The notes: a model not told the origin generated them from the sequence alone. Positions 1-8,906 are shown, counted from the first letter of the stretch. The stretch: DNA of 40,879 nt from Terriglobus albidus (GCF_025685425.1 NZ_JAGTAS010000035.1:1-40879), one strand, 5' to 3'. A program made the numbers and translations.

Positions 1-404
1 TCCCGTCCTCGTGACTACTTGAGCCAAACTCGCCCGCAGCCGTGGTTGTGGGAAAGAGGGAAACAGCTTCACCGTTTTCCGCCTTTTCCAACAACCTTTC
101 CTTGACAATCCAGACAGTCGCTGAGCGGAGCGAAGGACCCGCCTCATCGGTGTGGATCAATGCGTTGTCCAGCCATCACATTGGGTGCCCCACCCATCGC
201 GTTGCGATGGATGGGGCACCCAGTGTGTACGCTCCATTGGCTATATTCCAGAGGAGAACCGGTTTGGGGCATCCCCAGAGGACCCGATTTGAACCCGTCT
301 GTAAGGTTCCAGACCCTGGCCAAAGTGGCCATCTGTTACCCTGCGGGCGCATACTACGTCTAAGAATGTGCCGGGGTGTGTCCCCCGGCGGATGAGGTGT
401 CGCA
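1..404. other. Gene-free leader region with one palindromic repeat
   Basis: I see no convincing gene in these 404 bases. They hold a long hairpin at 183-221 (listed separately) and a GC-rich hairpin near 371-388 (CCGGGG, then CCCCGG) just before the first gene. A TGGCCA-based inverted repeat lies near 319-333. Short open frames here overlap one another on both strands and lack ribosome binding sites. Confidence 0.5.
183..221. repeat. Palindromic REP-like hairpin (GGGTGCCCCA family)
   Basis: The two arms, GGGTGCCCCACCCATCGC and its near-perfect complement, differ at one G-T position and enclose a 3-base loop. The same GGTGCCCCA(C/T)CCATCGC core recurs near 24207, 26986, 33588, 33668 and 35880, so it is a dispersed family. 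Its role is unknown. Confidence 0.7.
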
Positions 405-1580
405 ATGCGTCGGTTACAGACAGCCATACTCGCGTTGGCAATGGCCGGATTGGCCGTCCCAGGCACGGTCTACGCACAGTCGCAGCCCAGCGATAAGGAC
501 AGCAGCAAGTCTCCCCAGTCACCGACCGGCTCCCCCGTGCCGACCGACGCCAGCAAATCCACGCCCGAAGAGATCCAGAAGGCGAAGGAAGAGGCTGCGA
601 AGAAGGCCGACTCCATTCCACAGCCGGGCGAAAAGCTGAACAAAAACATTAAGAAGGGCAGCGACGACGATGTCGAGGCTGCCGGAACCCGCGATATCGG
701 CGGCCGCGGTATGGGCAACTGGTACTCCACCGATTGGGAGATCCGGAACGGCAAGGGCTACGCCATGGAGATCGAGCGCAGCGCCCGCCTGGTCACTGAC
801 CCGGTCGTCAATGAGTACATCAACCGCATCGGCCAGAACATCGTAAAAAATTCCGATTCGAAGGTTCCATTCACCATCAAAGTGCTGGATACCGACGAGG
901 TCAACGCCATGGCCCTGCCGGGCGGCTTCTTCTACGTGAACAGTGGCCTGATCCTGGCCTGTGACGAGGAAGCTGAGTTGGCCGGCGTCATGGCCCACGA
1001 GATCGCCCACGTGGCGGCGCACCACGCAGCCCGTGAGATGACCCGCATGAATTACATGCAGATCGGCCAGGTGCCGCTGATCATCTTCACCTCGGGAACG
1101 TGGACTGGATACGGCATCTACCAGGCCAGTCAGCTCGCCCTGCCGCTGACCTTCCTGCAGTTCTCCCGTAACTTTGAGGCTCAGGCTGACTGGCTCGGAC
1201 TGCAGTACATGTACCGCTCCGGCTACGATCCGCAGGCGTTCATCCAGTTCTTCGAAAAGATCGACGCCCTGCAGAAGCACAAGCCGGGCATGATCTCCAA
1301 GGCCTTCAGCTCCCACCCGCAGACGCCGGATCGCATTGAGCGCAGCGAGGACGAGATCGCCACCATCCTGCCTGCAAAGCCGGACTACGTGGTCACGACC
1401 TCGGAGTTCGACGATGTGAAGGCCCGCCTCGCGCGGCTCGAAAACAAGCGGAAGCTGAACGACACGAAGGAGGGCAACAAGCCCACCCTGCGCCGCACCG
1501 CCGGCGGCAACAACGATCCGGATTCGAACGGCAATGGCAAGTCGGACGATGATCGCCCGACCCTCGGCCGCCGCGAGTAG
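405..1580 (+). CDS. Exported M48-family zinc metalloprotease
   Basis: Secreted or periplasmic zinc endopeptidase of family M48, probably acting in envelope protein quality control. The 391-residue product starts with a Sec signal peptide ending near AYAQ-like residues (VYAQ, about 22-25). A low-complexity Ser/Pro/Lys linker follows, then the peptidase domain from about residue 100. The zinc motif HEIAH is at residues 198-202, and a downstream NFEAQAD motif gives the third ligand (Glu258). The C-terminus after about 330 is charged and probably disordered. The ATG at 405 has GAGGTG six bases upstream. A strong terminator hairpin follows. The fold and catalytic class are firm; the substrate is not known. 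It resembles the BepA-like branch but lacks visible TPR repeats. Confidence 0.9.
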   Translation: MRRLQTAILALAMAGLAVPGTVYAQSQPSDKDSSKSPQSPTGSPVPTDASKSTPEEIQKAKEEAAKKADSIPQPGEKLNKNIKKGSDDDVEAAGTRDIGGRGMGNWYSTDWEIRNGKGYAMEIERSARLVTDPVVNEYINRIGQNIVKNSDSKVPFTIKVLDTDEVNAMALPGGFFYVNSGLILACDEEAELAGVMAHEIAHVAAHHAAREMTRMNYMQIGQVPLIIFTSGTWTGYGIYQASQLALPLTFLQFSRNFEAQADWLGLQYMYRSGYDPQAFIQFFEKIDALQKHKPGMISKAFSSHPQTPDRIERSEDEIATILPAKPDYVVTTSEFDDVKARLARLENKRKLNDTKEGNKPTLRRTAGGNNDPDSNGNGKSDDDRPTLGRRE

Positions 1581-1601
1581 CCCTCAAACCTCTCTCCACA
1601 C

Positions 1602-1640
1602 GATGCCGTCCGGAACTCCGGGCGGCATCATTTTGCCTTT
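1602..1640 (+). terminator. Rho-independent terminator after the M48 protease
   Basis: A 12-bp stem (GATGCCGTCCGG with CCGGGCGGCATC, one G-T pair) and a 4-base loop are followed by ATTTTGCCTTT. It lies 22 bases after the protease stop codon. Confidence 0.8.
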
Positions 1641-1760
1641 ACTAAAACCCGCGAACAGCGGGCGCTTCATTTTCAACGATTCAACGATTCAACTATTCAA
1701 CGAGACCCCCCCGCGGAGGCTGAAGGCTCCACGGTCCCCAAACCGCACTAAAATAAAACA

Positions 1761-2162
1761 ATGGCAAAGAAGCAAGCGCGTTACACCGACGAGCACGCCG
1801 CCGCCGGGCTCGATACCAAGTTCCCTGAGATTGAAACCTGGGCAAACCAGTTTCCGGCCTACGAGATTCTGATTGATGATCCGGAGTTTACCTCCGTCTG
1901 CCCCAAGACCGGTCTGCCCGATTTCGGCGTGCTGCAGATTCGCTACATGCCGAAGAAGCGCTGCCTCGAGCTGAAGAGCCTGAAGGAATATCTGTTCACC
2001 TATCGCAACCTAGGCATCTTCCAGGAGAACATCTGCAACCAGGTGCTGGAGGACGTGGTGAAGGCCACTGATCCGGTCTGGGCTGAGGTGAAGGGCGACT
2101 TCCGCCCACGCGGTGGTATCTCGACGATTGTTACCGCCCGCTGGCCGCGGCCGAAGAAGTAG
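1761..2162 (+). CDS. queF: NADPH-dependent 7-cyano-7-deazaguanine reductase QueF
   Basis: Reduces preQ0 (7-cyano-7-deazaguanine) to preQ1 in the queuosine tRNA-modification pathway, in the cytoplasm. The 133-residue length fits the unimodular QueF type. The catalytic Cys47 is in SVCPKTGLPDFG and the conserved Asp54 follows; ELKSLKEYL and the C-terminal RGGI-type motif are also present. No Shine-Dalgarno sequence is obvious before ATG 1761 (AAATAAAACA). No other queuosine gene lies nearby, so the gene stands alone between the protease and the MFS transporter. The identification is secure. Confidence 0.95.
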   Translation: MAKKQARYTDEHAAAGLDTKFPEIETWANQFPAYEILIDDPEFTSVCPKTGLPDFGVLQIRYMPKKRCLELKSLKEYLFTYRNLGIFQENICNQVLEDVVKATDPVWAEVKGDFRPRGGISTIVTARWPRPKK

Positions 2163-2224
2163 CTTTAAGCGCTGAAGGCGCTTATGGAGAAGGCAATCTC
2201 TACAAGCTGATATTCTCCTCACGA

Positions 2225-3463
2225 ATGACGACCTCCACCAAGCTGACGACCAGGCGTGTCGCCGGGGCTACGACCGCCCTCATCCTTCTCACCGCTCTGA
2301 ACTTCGTCAATTACATTGACCGCTACATCCTGCCTGGTGTGCAGGAGATGGTGAAGGGCGAGTTCCATGCCTCGGACGCGGAGATTGGTTCGCTGACCAC
2401 GTGGTTCATGCTGGCGTATATCTGCGCCGCGCCGATTACTGGTTGGCTGGGCGACCGTTTTCCGCGTAAGCCGCTGGTCGTCTTCGGCGCAATCTTCTGG
2501 AGCAGCATGAACCTGCTCTCGGCTACGGTCCACACTTTCGGTGCGCTCAATCTACGGCATGCGGCTTTGGGATTGGGAGAGGCCAGCTTTGGCATCTTTG
2601 CTCCTGCCATTCTTTCGGACTTCTTTCCGGCGCAGGAGCGCAACCGGGTGATGACCATCTTCAACCTGGCCATTCCCGTCGGAGCCGCGCTCGGCTATCT
2701 GATCGGAGGTACCGTCGGCAGCCATTACGGTTGGCGCGCTCCGTTCTACGTCTCGGCGGTTCCGGGCATTCTCTTTGCGCTGATGATCCTCTTCATGATG
2801 CGCGAGCCGGAGCGCGGCGCCAGCGAGGTGGAGAAGACCAAGATCGGCAAGGCCGACCTGCTGGCGCTGGTCACCAACCGAGCCTATCTAAGCTCCATTT
2901 TTGGCTATGCGTTTATTACCTTCTGCATGGGCGGCCTCTCCTGGTGGATGCCGTCGTTCTTGCACCGGGTAAACGGCTATTCCTTGGGACAAGCTGGATT
3001 CACCATCGGAGCCATCACCGCTGTCACCGGCATTGTCGGCACAGCCACCGGCGGCTGGATCGCGAGCCGGTTGCTGAAACGTAATTCCAGTGCGCTGTAC
3101 CTGGTTTCCGCGTTCGGCTGTCTCGCCTCCATTCCGTTTGCTTTACTGACCTTCTTCGGCCCATCGTGGGCCACTTTGCCCTCGCTCGCGGGGGCGGAGA
3201 TCTGCCTGTTTCTGGGTACCGGACCGATCAATGCCGCCACGGTCAATGCAGTGACCGCCGCTAACCGGGCCTCAGCATTGGCCGGACAGCTTCTGCTCAT
3301 CCATCTGCTGGGCGATATGCCCTCGCCTCTGCTGATTGGCCTGGTGAGCGATCACTCCAACCTGCGGCTCGGTATGGGCGTCACCACTCTCGCTCTGGCC
3401 GTTGCGGGAGTCATCCTTCTTGCCGGCGGCCGATTCGTCAAACGGAATCCTGTAGCTGCATAA
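2225..3463 (+). CDS. MFS transporter, spinster-like
   Basis: Twelve-segment inner-membrane major facilitator of 412 residues. The N-terminal stretch NFVNYIDRYILPGVQ and the loop-2 motif GWLGDRFPRKP are typical of the MFS group that includes spinster-type and organic-anion transporters. The substrate cannot be told from sequence. The gene starts 62 bases after queF, with a small hairpin (AAGCGC/GCGCTT, 2167-2183) between, so it may or may not be co-transcribed. The last codons and stop (GCT GCA TAA) are the first unit of a tandem repeat that continues about 190 bases downstream. Confidence 0.85.
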   Translation: MTTSTKLTTRRVAGATTALILLTALNFVNYIDRYILPGVQEMVKGEFHASDAEIGSLTTWFMLAYICAAPITGWLGDRFPRKPLVVFGAIFWSSMNLLSATVHTFGALNLRHAALGLGEASFGIFAPAILSDFFPAQERNRVMTIFNLAIPVGAALGYLIGGTVGSHYGWRAPFYVSAVPGILFALMILFMMREPERGASEVEKTKIGKADLLALVTNRAYLSSIFGYAFITFCMGGLSWWMPSFLHRVNGYSLGQAGFTIGAITAVTGIVGTATGGWIASRLLKRNSSALYLVSAFGCLASIPFALLTFFGPSWATLPSLAGAEICLFLGTGPINAATVNAVTAANRASALAGQLLLIHLLGDMPSPLLIGLVSDHSNLRLGMGVTTLALAVAGVILLAGGRFVKRNPVAA

Positions 3464-3653
3464 CCGGCGTTTACAGCCGCACAACAGCGTTTCTCAGCTG
3501 CATACAGAGTTTCTCGGCTGCATACAGAGTTTCTCGGCTGCATAACAGCGTTTCTCAGCTGCATAACAGCGTTTCTCAGCTGCATAACAGCGTTTCTCAG
3601 CTGCATAACAGCGTTTCTCAGCTGCATAACAGCGCTTCTTAGCTGCATAACTT
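3455..3653. repeat. 21-bp tandem repeat seeded from the MFS gene's 3' end
   Basis: About nine and a half units begin GCTGCATAACAG or a close variant. Units at 3537, 3558, 3579 and 3600 are identical 21-mers, two (3497, 3517) are 20-mers, and the outer ones have diverged. The first unit overlaps the last codons and stop of the MFS gene, so most units carry an in-frame-type TAA. Read on the minus strand the repeat is open and gives a heptad pattern of the MQLRNAV kind. There are no spacers, so it is not a CRISPR array. Confidence 0.9.
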
Positions 3654-3698
3654 CGACATCGCTCGAAGCGTTTACTGGAGTGACGTCATCCAATCACC

Positions 3699-4700
3699 AT
3701 GAGCGAACTTCGCCTAAGCGTTCTGGACCTGGTGGGGCTGCGGCCCGGAGAAGAGGCATCGGAGGGCATTGCCCGTTCGGTGGCTCTGGCGCAGCATGTG
3801 GAAAGGCTCGGCTATCAGCGCTTTCTGCTGGCCGAGCATCACTCCATCGCCGGCATCGCCAGCTCTGCAACAGCCGTACTGATCGGACACATTGCGGGCG
3901 CGACGAAATCGATCCGTGTTGGTTCAGCGGGCATCATGCTTCCGAACCACGCGCCGCTTGTAGTGGCGGAACAGTTCGGTACGCTGGAGGCGCTGTATCC
4001 CGGACGTATCGATCTTGGTCTGGGACGTGCTCCCGGTGGAGACTTCCACACCATGCGTGCCTTGCGCCGCGATCTGAAGCAGACCGGCGACGACTTCCCT
4101 GCGCTTCTGGAAGAGCTGCGGACATATCTTGGCGATCCCAGACCGGATCAGGTAGTCCATGCGTTTCCCGGCGAGGGAAGCCGTGTCCCCGTTTTGTTGC
4201 TGGGCTCCAGCGCCTTCGGCGCACAGCTTGCCGGCATGCTCGGCCTGCCGTACGCCTTCGCGGCGCATTTCGCGCCTGAGTATCTTTATGCCGCGGCTCG
4301 GCTCTATCGCGAGATGTTCCGCCCGGGTGTATTGCAGGAGCCGTACATGATGGTCGGCGTACAGGTGATCGCCGCACCGACAGATGCGGAGGCGAAGCGT
4401 CTGTTTACGACGCCGCAACAGCGTTTCCTGCGGTTGATTCGCAATCAACCCGTGGAACTGTTGCCGCCGGTGGACTCCATGGACGGCCTCTGGGCCGACT
4501 ATGAGCAGGCTGCGGTGGAGAGCAAGCTGGGCGCCGCGATTGTCGGTAGTTCGGAGACGGTGCGCGCCGGCATCGAGAAGCTCGCCCGCGACACCGGCGC
4601 CAAAGAGATCATTGCAGTCACTGACACTTACGACTTCGACGACCGTCTGCGCAGCTATGAGCTGCTGGCAGAGGCTGTGCGCCCCGTTCCTACTGTGTAG
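3699..4700 (+). CDS. Luciferase-like flavin-dependent oxidoreductase
   Basis: Cytoplasmic LLM-class (bacterial luciferase-like) oxidoreductase of 333 residues, expected to use FMNH2 or F420 in a TIM-barrel fold. The N-terminal [14 protein letters not shown] segment, the LAEHHSI motif near residue 46, [13 protein letters not shown] and the [11 protein letters not shown] motif near residue 105 mark the MsnO8-like subgroup. The substrate is unknown. The gene follows the tandem repeat directly and has no clear ribosome binding site before ATG 3699. Its stop overlaps the stop of the convergent DUF296 gene by 11 bases. Confidence 0.88.
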   Translation: MSELRLSVLDLVGLRPGEEASEGIARSVALAQHVERLGYQRFLLAEHHSIAGIASSATAVLIGHIAGATKSIRVGSAGIMLPNHAPLVVAEQFGTLEALYPGRIDLGLGRAPGGDFHTMRALRRDLKQTGDDFPALLEELRTYLGDPRPDQVVHAFPGEGSRVPVLLLGSSAFGAQLAGMLGLPYAFAAHFAPEYLYAAARLYREMFRPGVLQEPYMMVGVQVIAAPTDAEAKRLFTTPQQRFLRLIRNQPVELLPPVDSMDGLWADYEQAAVESKLGAAIVGSSETVRAGIEKLARDTGAKEIIAVTDTYDFDDRLRSYELLAEAVRPVPTV

Positions 4701-5247
4701 GGTCGATCAGCTTCATGCCGGAAGGATCGTCCGGCCGCTTCTTCAATGGTGTGTTGTTCACTGTCACGAAGAATTCAAGCGTTGGATTAACATTCAGTTC
4801 CCACACGTGACCGCCGACCGTGGAGCCATTGCGTTTGCTCAGGACAGCGTGCATGTGTACGACAGGCTTGTCCTGAAAGGTCGCAATATCTCCGGTCAGG
4901 GAGACGACCTCGACCTGCTCCTGCACCGGGACGGCGACATAGATCTTGCGGGAGAGATCCAGCCAGCCGAGAGTGGCGCTGCTGATCGCTCCGATGGCCG
5001 TGAAGTGGGCATCGTTCGCGTGGTACTTGTTCGCGAAGTCGACCATACCGCTCAGCGCTTCATCGCCCTTCAGGAAGATCACGGCATACACCTTTTCTTC
5101 GGGCGTATCTTTCACCAGCTTGACCTGCATATGAGGCGCTTTGCCCGGCGGAATGGGACGTGTGGGCAGGATAGTTTGCTCCTGTGCATAGGCGTGCGTG
5201 AAAGCGAGACAGACGGAGAGTGCCAGAGAGATCACAAACGGTCGCAT
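4690..5247 (-). CDS. Exported PPC/DUF296-domain protein
   Basis: Small periplasmic or secreted protein with a plant-and-prokaryote-conserved (PPC, DUF296) domain. I start it at ATG 5247 because the resulting protein (185 residues) opens with a clean signal peptide ending HAYAQ at about 21. Conserved features include the SLTGDIA strand near 117-122 and three histidines, His131, His133 and His147 (HMHAVL...GGHVWE), which bind metal in this family. PPC domains are known from AT-hook proteins and from stand-alone bacterial proteins of uncertain function, and the signal peptide argues against DNA binding here. Its 5' end is 25 bases from the three-copy repeat array. Confidence 0.85.
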   Translation of the reverse strand: MRPFVISLALSVCLAFTHAYAQEQTILPTRPIPPGKAPHMQVKLVKDTPEEKVYAVIFLKGDEALSGMVDFANKYHANDAHFTAIGAISSATLGWLDLSRKIYVAVPVQEQVEVVSLTGDIATFQDKPVVHMHAVLSKRNGSTVGGHVWELNVNPTLEFFVTVNNTPLKKRPDDPSGMKLIDPTQ

Positions 5248-5272
5248 GGCGAAAGAGTATCGTGAATACATC

Positions 5273-5619
5273 AAGAGCATTTTCCCTGTTTTGGGGTATC
5301 CCGGAAAAGCGTGCAGCTGGCGTTTTCATTGCGGCGGAAAACGCGCAGGAGGCGGAAGCCCTACACTACACCTACAGGGAAAATGCTCTAATCGCAATTT
5401 CCCTGTTGCTGGGTCTCCCGGAAGAGGAGTGCAGCGGCGTTTTCATTGCGGAAAACGCCCTTAGATGCGGAAGCCCTACACTACAGCTACAGGAAAATGC
5501 TCTAATCGCACTTTCCCTGTTGCTGGGTATCCCGGAAGAGGCGTGCAGCGGCGTTTTCATTGCGGAAAACGCCCATAGATGCGGAAGCCCTACACTACAC
5601 CTACAGGGAAAATGCTCTA
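5273..5619 (+). mobile_element. Type I MITE-like element, tandem array of three copies
   Basis: Three head-to-tail copies cover 5273-5390, 5391-5504 and 5505-5619. The outer ends are AGAGCATTTTCCCTGT and ACAGGGAAAATGCTCTA. Each copy has the central hairpin GGCGTTTTC/GAAAACGCC (degenerate in the first) and the conserved CCTACACTACA(C/G)CTACAG stretch before its right end. Inner copies begin with ATCGCA instead of AGAGCA. The array fills the divergent region between the DUF296 gene and glycerate kinase, and its right end lies 3 bases before the likely GTG start of the latter. The array at 28162-28507 has the same composition. Confidence 0.9.
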
Positions 5620-5622
5620 ACC

Positions 5623-6918
5623 GTGGCGACGCTCAAGGAACAGGCAAGACAGATCTATCTGCGGACTCTCGAAGCAGCCAGGCTCGATACGCATCTTGCG
5701 GAGAAGGTGCGGTGGGCCGACGGTGTCCTTCAGGTCGGAGAACACAGTTTTCCACTTGAACACTATCGGCGCGCCGTCATCATTGCACTCGGCAAAGCGG
5801 CAGTCCCCATGGCCGCATACAGCGCGGATTTGCTGCGGGGGTACCTGCCATTCACCGGGCTGGTGCTGGCTCCGGAAAACTCGGGAGCTCCGGCAGAGCT
5901 TACGTTCCTGCGTGGATCGCATCCCTTTCCGGACGAGAGCTCGCGCCGTGCCGCTGAGCTGGCTCTCGAGCTGGCGCGCGAAGCAGACGACGAGACGCTG
6001 GTGTTATGGCTCATCAGCGGAGGAGCTTCCGCCATGATGGAGATGCCGTTGGTTCCTGAGGTCTCAATGGATGAGATGGCCGCGTTTCATCGCATGCTGG
6101 TGCATTCGGGCCTGAACATCGCCGAGATGAATGCATTGCGCAAGCACGTATCCGCGGTCAAGGGAGGCCGCCTGGCTGTTGCGGCAACCAATGCTGCGAC
6201 GCAGGTGACCCTATTGGTGAGCGATGTACCGGAGGGACGCCTGGATGTGATTGCCTCCGGGCCTACCATTCCGGATGGGAGTACGATCAACTACTGCCGG
6301 GTATTGCTGTCCCGCTTGACGGAACCGTTGCCTGCAGCGATCGCTGAACTGTTCGCGAGTCCCGAGCTGCCGGAGACGCCAAAGCAGAACGATCCTGCTT
6401 TTGCCAGGGCCTTCTATCTCGAAGTGCTTTCGTCGTCCACGCTTTGCACGGAAGCCGCCGTCGCTGCGCGGGATCTCGGATTCGAGGCTGTCGTCGACAA
6501 CGGATGCGATGAATGGGCTTATGACAAGGCAGCAGTCTATCTGCTCTACAAGCTTGCCCGTCTACGGCAACCGGGCAAGCGAATCGCGTTGATCTCTGCG
6601 GGAGAGGTTTCTGTACCCGTTAGCGGACCGGCAGGTACGGGAGGACGCAACCAGCACTTCGCGCTTTATGCTGCGCAACTCATCGACGGCATGGCGAATA
6701 CTGCCGTGTTGAGTGCCGGCAGTGACGGCCTGGACGGCAACAGCCCTGCGGCCGGAGCTGTGGTCGACACTGCAACATGGGAACACGCCGTGGATCCCGC
6801 CGGAGCGCTGGAGCGATTCGACTCCGGAACCGTCTTTGCCGCCATGGGAGACGCCATTGTCACCGGGCCAACTGGGAATAACCTGCGTGACCTACGGATA
6901 TTGCTGGCAGAGGACTAG
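5623..6918 (+). CDS. Glycerate kinase, DUF4147/MOFRL type
   Basis: Phosphorylates glycerate, usually to 2-phosphoglycerate, feeding glycolysis from tartronate, serine or hydroxypyruvate. The DUF4147 N-terminal domain carries ALGKAA near residues 46-51, and the GGASAMMEMP and RKHVSAVKGGRLA motifs. The C-terminal MOFRL domain carries GGRNQHFAL and SAGSDGLDGN. I choose GTG 5623, giving 431 residues. The frame is open a further 63 bases upstream to ATG 5560, but that extension is entirely repeat sequence (element copy 3). The only Shine-Dalgarno-like stretch, AGGGA, comes from the repeat's right end about 13 bases upstream. Translation from 5560, adding 21 repeat-encoded residues, cannot be excluded. 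Confidence 0.88.
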   Translation: MATLKEQARQIYLRTLEAARLDTHLAEKVRWADGVLQVGEHSFPLEHYRRAVIIALGKAAVPMAAYSADLLRGYLPFTGLVLAPENSGAPAELTFLRGSHPFPDESSRRAAELALELAREADDETLVLWLISGGASAMMEMPLVPEVSMDEMAAFHRMLVHSGLNIAEMNALRKHVSAVKGGRLAVAATNAATQVTLLVSDVPEGRLDVIASGPTIPDGSTINYCRVLLSRLTEPLPAAIAELFASPELPETPKQNDPAFARAFYLEVLSSSTLCTEAAVAARDLGFEAVVDNGCDEWAYDKAAVYLLYKLARLRQPGKRIALISAGEVSVPVSGPAGTGGRNQHFALYAAQLIDGMANTAVLSAGSDGLDGNSPAAGAVVDTATWEHAVDPAGALERFDSGTVFAAMGDAIVTGPTGNNLRDLRILLAED

Positions 6919-7005
6919 CCTACTTCGCCGCATTGATGAATTTGGACGAGCCACAACAGTTTTTCCCCCCTGCCTCACGACCGGGGCCATGTCCCCACCG
7001 TTAAA

Positions 7006-7479
7006 ATGGAAGAGATGTTATTCGCTCCAGGCTCCTCGTTAGTAGTTGCTGTGCTGGGTTTGTTGGGTGTGCTGGTGTGGCGGCTTCGCGAGGGAAGCCG
7101 GCCGGTCACGCTCAAGACCATCATCTTCCCGCCTCTGGGAATGGCGACTGGGTTCTCGATGTTCATCGTCTCGGGCTTCCGTGTTCCTCTCGCCTGGGCG
7201 ATCGGAGCTTTCCTCATCGGCGCCCTGGTGCTCTCATACCCGCTCATCCGCACCTCGCGGCTGGTCCTTGAGCGGGACACGGTCATGATGCACCGATCCA
7301 AGTTCTTCTTCCTGGTCGTGCTGATCCTCTTCGCCATCCGTTATCTGGCGCGCGACTATGTCGGTAAGATCATTTCCGTGCAGCAGACCGCCGGCTTGTT
7401 CTTTATTTTGGCTTTCGGCATGATCGTCGCCTGGCGCACCGCCATGTTCTTCGAGTACAAGCGACTTCTCTCAACATAG
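7006..7479 (+). CDS. CcdC-like (DUF1453) membrane protein
   Basis: Integral membrane protein of 157 residues with about five hydrophobic segments. The RPVTLKTIIFPPLGM segment after the first helix and the paired-helix organisation resemble CcdC/DUF1453, a protein encoded near cytochrome c biogenesis genes in Bacillus. No ccdA or other cytochrome c gene is near, so the role here is open. ATG 7006 is used; ATG 7015 is an alternative and neither has a strong ribosome binding site. It lies 87 bases after glycerate kinase. Confidence 0.7.
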   Translation: MEEMLFAPGSSLVVAVLGLLGVLVWRLREGSRPVTLKTIIFPPLGMATGFSMFIVSGFRVPLAWAIGAFLIGALVLSYPLIRTSRLVLERDTVMMHRSKFFFLVVLILFAIRYLARDYVGKIISVQQTAGLFFILAFGMIVAWRTAMFFEYKRLLST

Positions 7480-7611
7480 AATCAAGGGCGACTTTGGCCA
7501 AGCCACGTTGAGGTACGGATAAGAAAATCGCACTCCTAGGAATATCTTGGCCTAGAGGCGCTAGAGAGACACGCAAGATGAACGATGGGACAACGTCCTG
7601 AAACTTCACAG

Positions 7612-8841
7612 CTAGCTGATCAGCATGCTGACGATGGAGGCTGAGACCAGGTTAGCCATCGTTCCGGCCAGCATGGCGCGCAGGCCTAGCCGGGCAAGAT
7701 CGTTGCGGCGACTTGGGGCCAGGGCTCCGATACCGCCGATCTGCATGCCGATGGAACCTAAGTTGGCAAATCCGCACAGGGCAAAGGTGGCAATCGAGAG
7801 CGATCGCGCGGAGATTCCGTGCGCGTTTGCCAGGTCGCCGAGGTTCTTGTAGGCGATGAACTCATTCAGAATGGCGCGGGTTCCGAGCAGGTCGCCCACG
7901 GTGCGGGCCTCATGCCAGGGGATTCCGATCAGCCACGCCACTGGAGCGCAGAGAAACCCGAGGACTGCATTCAGCGAAGGCGGAAAGGGAATATGTTTCG
8001 CGATGCCGCTCATGATGCCGTTTGCCAGCCCCACCAGCGCCAGGAAGCTGATCAGCATGATGGCCACATTGAAGGCGAGCTGTCCGCCATCGATGGTGCC
8101 GCGGGCGATCGCGCCGATCAGGTTCTCTTTCGAGTGCTCACCATCCTGCGGCGGCATGTGAACCGTCCCGGCAGTAGCAGGGACTTCCGTCTCCGGCACC
8201 AGCATCTTTGAGAGCAGGATGGTGCCGGGCGCGGTCATGATGACTGCCGAAAGCAGGTCTTTCGCGTGGATGCCGAAAGAGATATAGGCAGCCATGATGC
8301 CGCCGGAGACGTGGGCCATGCCCGAGGTCATGATGGTCATCAACTCCGACCGTGTGGCTCCATTCAGAAATGGGCGAATGGTCAGTGGCGCCTCGGTCTG
8401 TCCCATGAAGATGCTGGCGGCAACGTTCGTGCTCTCCGCGCCGGAGGTTCCCATCGTCCGCTGCATCACCCACGCCATGCCGCGGATCACCCACTGCATG
8501 ATGCCAAGGTGATAGAGCACGGCGAAGAAAGCGGAGACGAAGATGATCGTTGGCAGCACAGCGAAGGCGAAGATGTTGAGCGGGCTTTTCGGATCGCCCA
8601 GCGGACCAAAGACCATCGATGAGCCATCGACCGAATGCCCCAGGAAGCTGGTGATGAACGAAGAGCATGTGGCCAGGATGTGCTGACCAACCGTCCACTT
8701 GATGACCAGAAAGGCGAAGAGCAATTGCAGCCCGAGGCCCCAGCCCACGGTGCGCCAGCGAATCGCTTTGCGGTTGGTCGATAGAACATATGCGACGCCA
8801 AGCAGCGTCACCAGGCCAAGCAATCCGGTAAATCGACCCAA
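7612..8841 (-). CDS. Concentrative nucleoside transporter, NupC/CNT family
   Basis: Inner-membrane cation-coupled nucleoside importer of 409 residues, the usual CNT length. The N-terminal three-helix part is followed by the transport core, with FMGQTEAPLTIRPF and GTRAILNEFIAY, the two conserved CNT motifs that shape the nucleoside and ion sites. The family imports nucleosides by Na+ or H+ symport. It is the last gene of a minus-strand set with pyrimidine-nucleoside phosphorylase (65 bases upstream) and cytidine deaminase. That context points to pyrimidine nucleosides as main substrates. Identification is firm; ion and nucleoside preference are inferred. Confidence 0.92.
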   Translation of the reverse strand: MGRFTGLLGLVTLLGVAYVLSTNRKAIRWRTVGWGLGLQLLFAFLVIKWTVGQHILATCSSFITSFLGHSVDGSSMVFGPLGDPKSPLNIFAFAVLPTIIFVSAFFAVLYHLGIMQWVIRGMAWVMQRTMGTSGAESTNVAASIFMGQTEAPLTIRPFLNGATRSELMTIMTSGMAHVSGGIMAAYISFGIHAKDLLSAVIMTAPGTILLSKMLVPETEVPATAGTVHMPPQDGEHSKENLIGAIARGTIDGGQLAFNVAIMLISFLALVGLANGIMSGIAKHIPFPPSLNAVLGFLCAPVAWLIGIPWHEARTVGDLLGTRAILNEFIAYKNLGDLANAHGISARSLSIATFALCGFANLGSIGMQIGGIGALAPSRRNDLARLGLRAMLAGTMANLVSASIVSMLIS

Positions 8842-8906
8842 ATCAATACTCCAAGCGATGGACGGTGTACACGGAGTGTAACGGCCCCCGCGCCGCTACA
8901 CCAGTG

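Noticed and set aside
262-345. tRNA-like sequence on the minus strand (GGGTTCAAATC)
   Set aside because: It resembles a T-loop, but its flanking bases do not form a T stem and no acceptor or anticodon stem can be built.
1660-1702. Short AACGATTCAACGATTCAA repeats, also near 17128 (ATTCAATCATTCAATC)
   Set aside because: They are low-complexity and short; similar in flavour but not alignable well enough to call a shared element.
3455-3653. Possible CRISPR array
   Set aside because: The units are direct 21-bp tandem repeats without spacers, and no cas gene lies nearby.
3352-3693. Minus-strand heptad-repeat protein (MQLRNAV units)
   Set aside because: It is probably a by-product of the 21-bp repeat; it starts from TTG with no ribosome binding site and overlaps the MFS gene end.
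5220-5759. A 179-codon open frame through the repeat array
   Set aside because: It is an artefact of the repeat being open in several frames; it has no ribosome binding site or domain and overlaps glycerate kinase.
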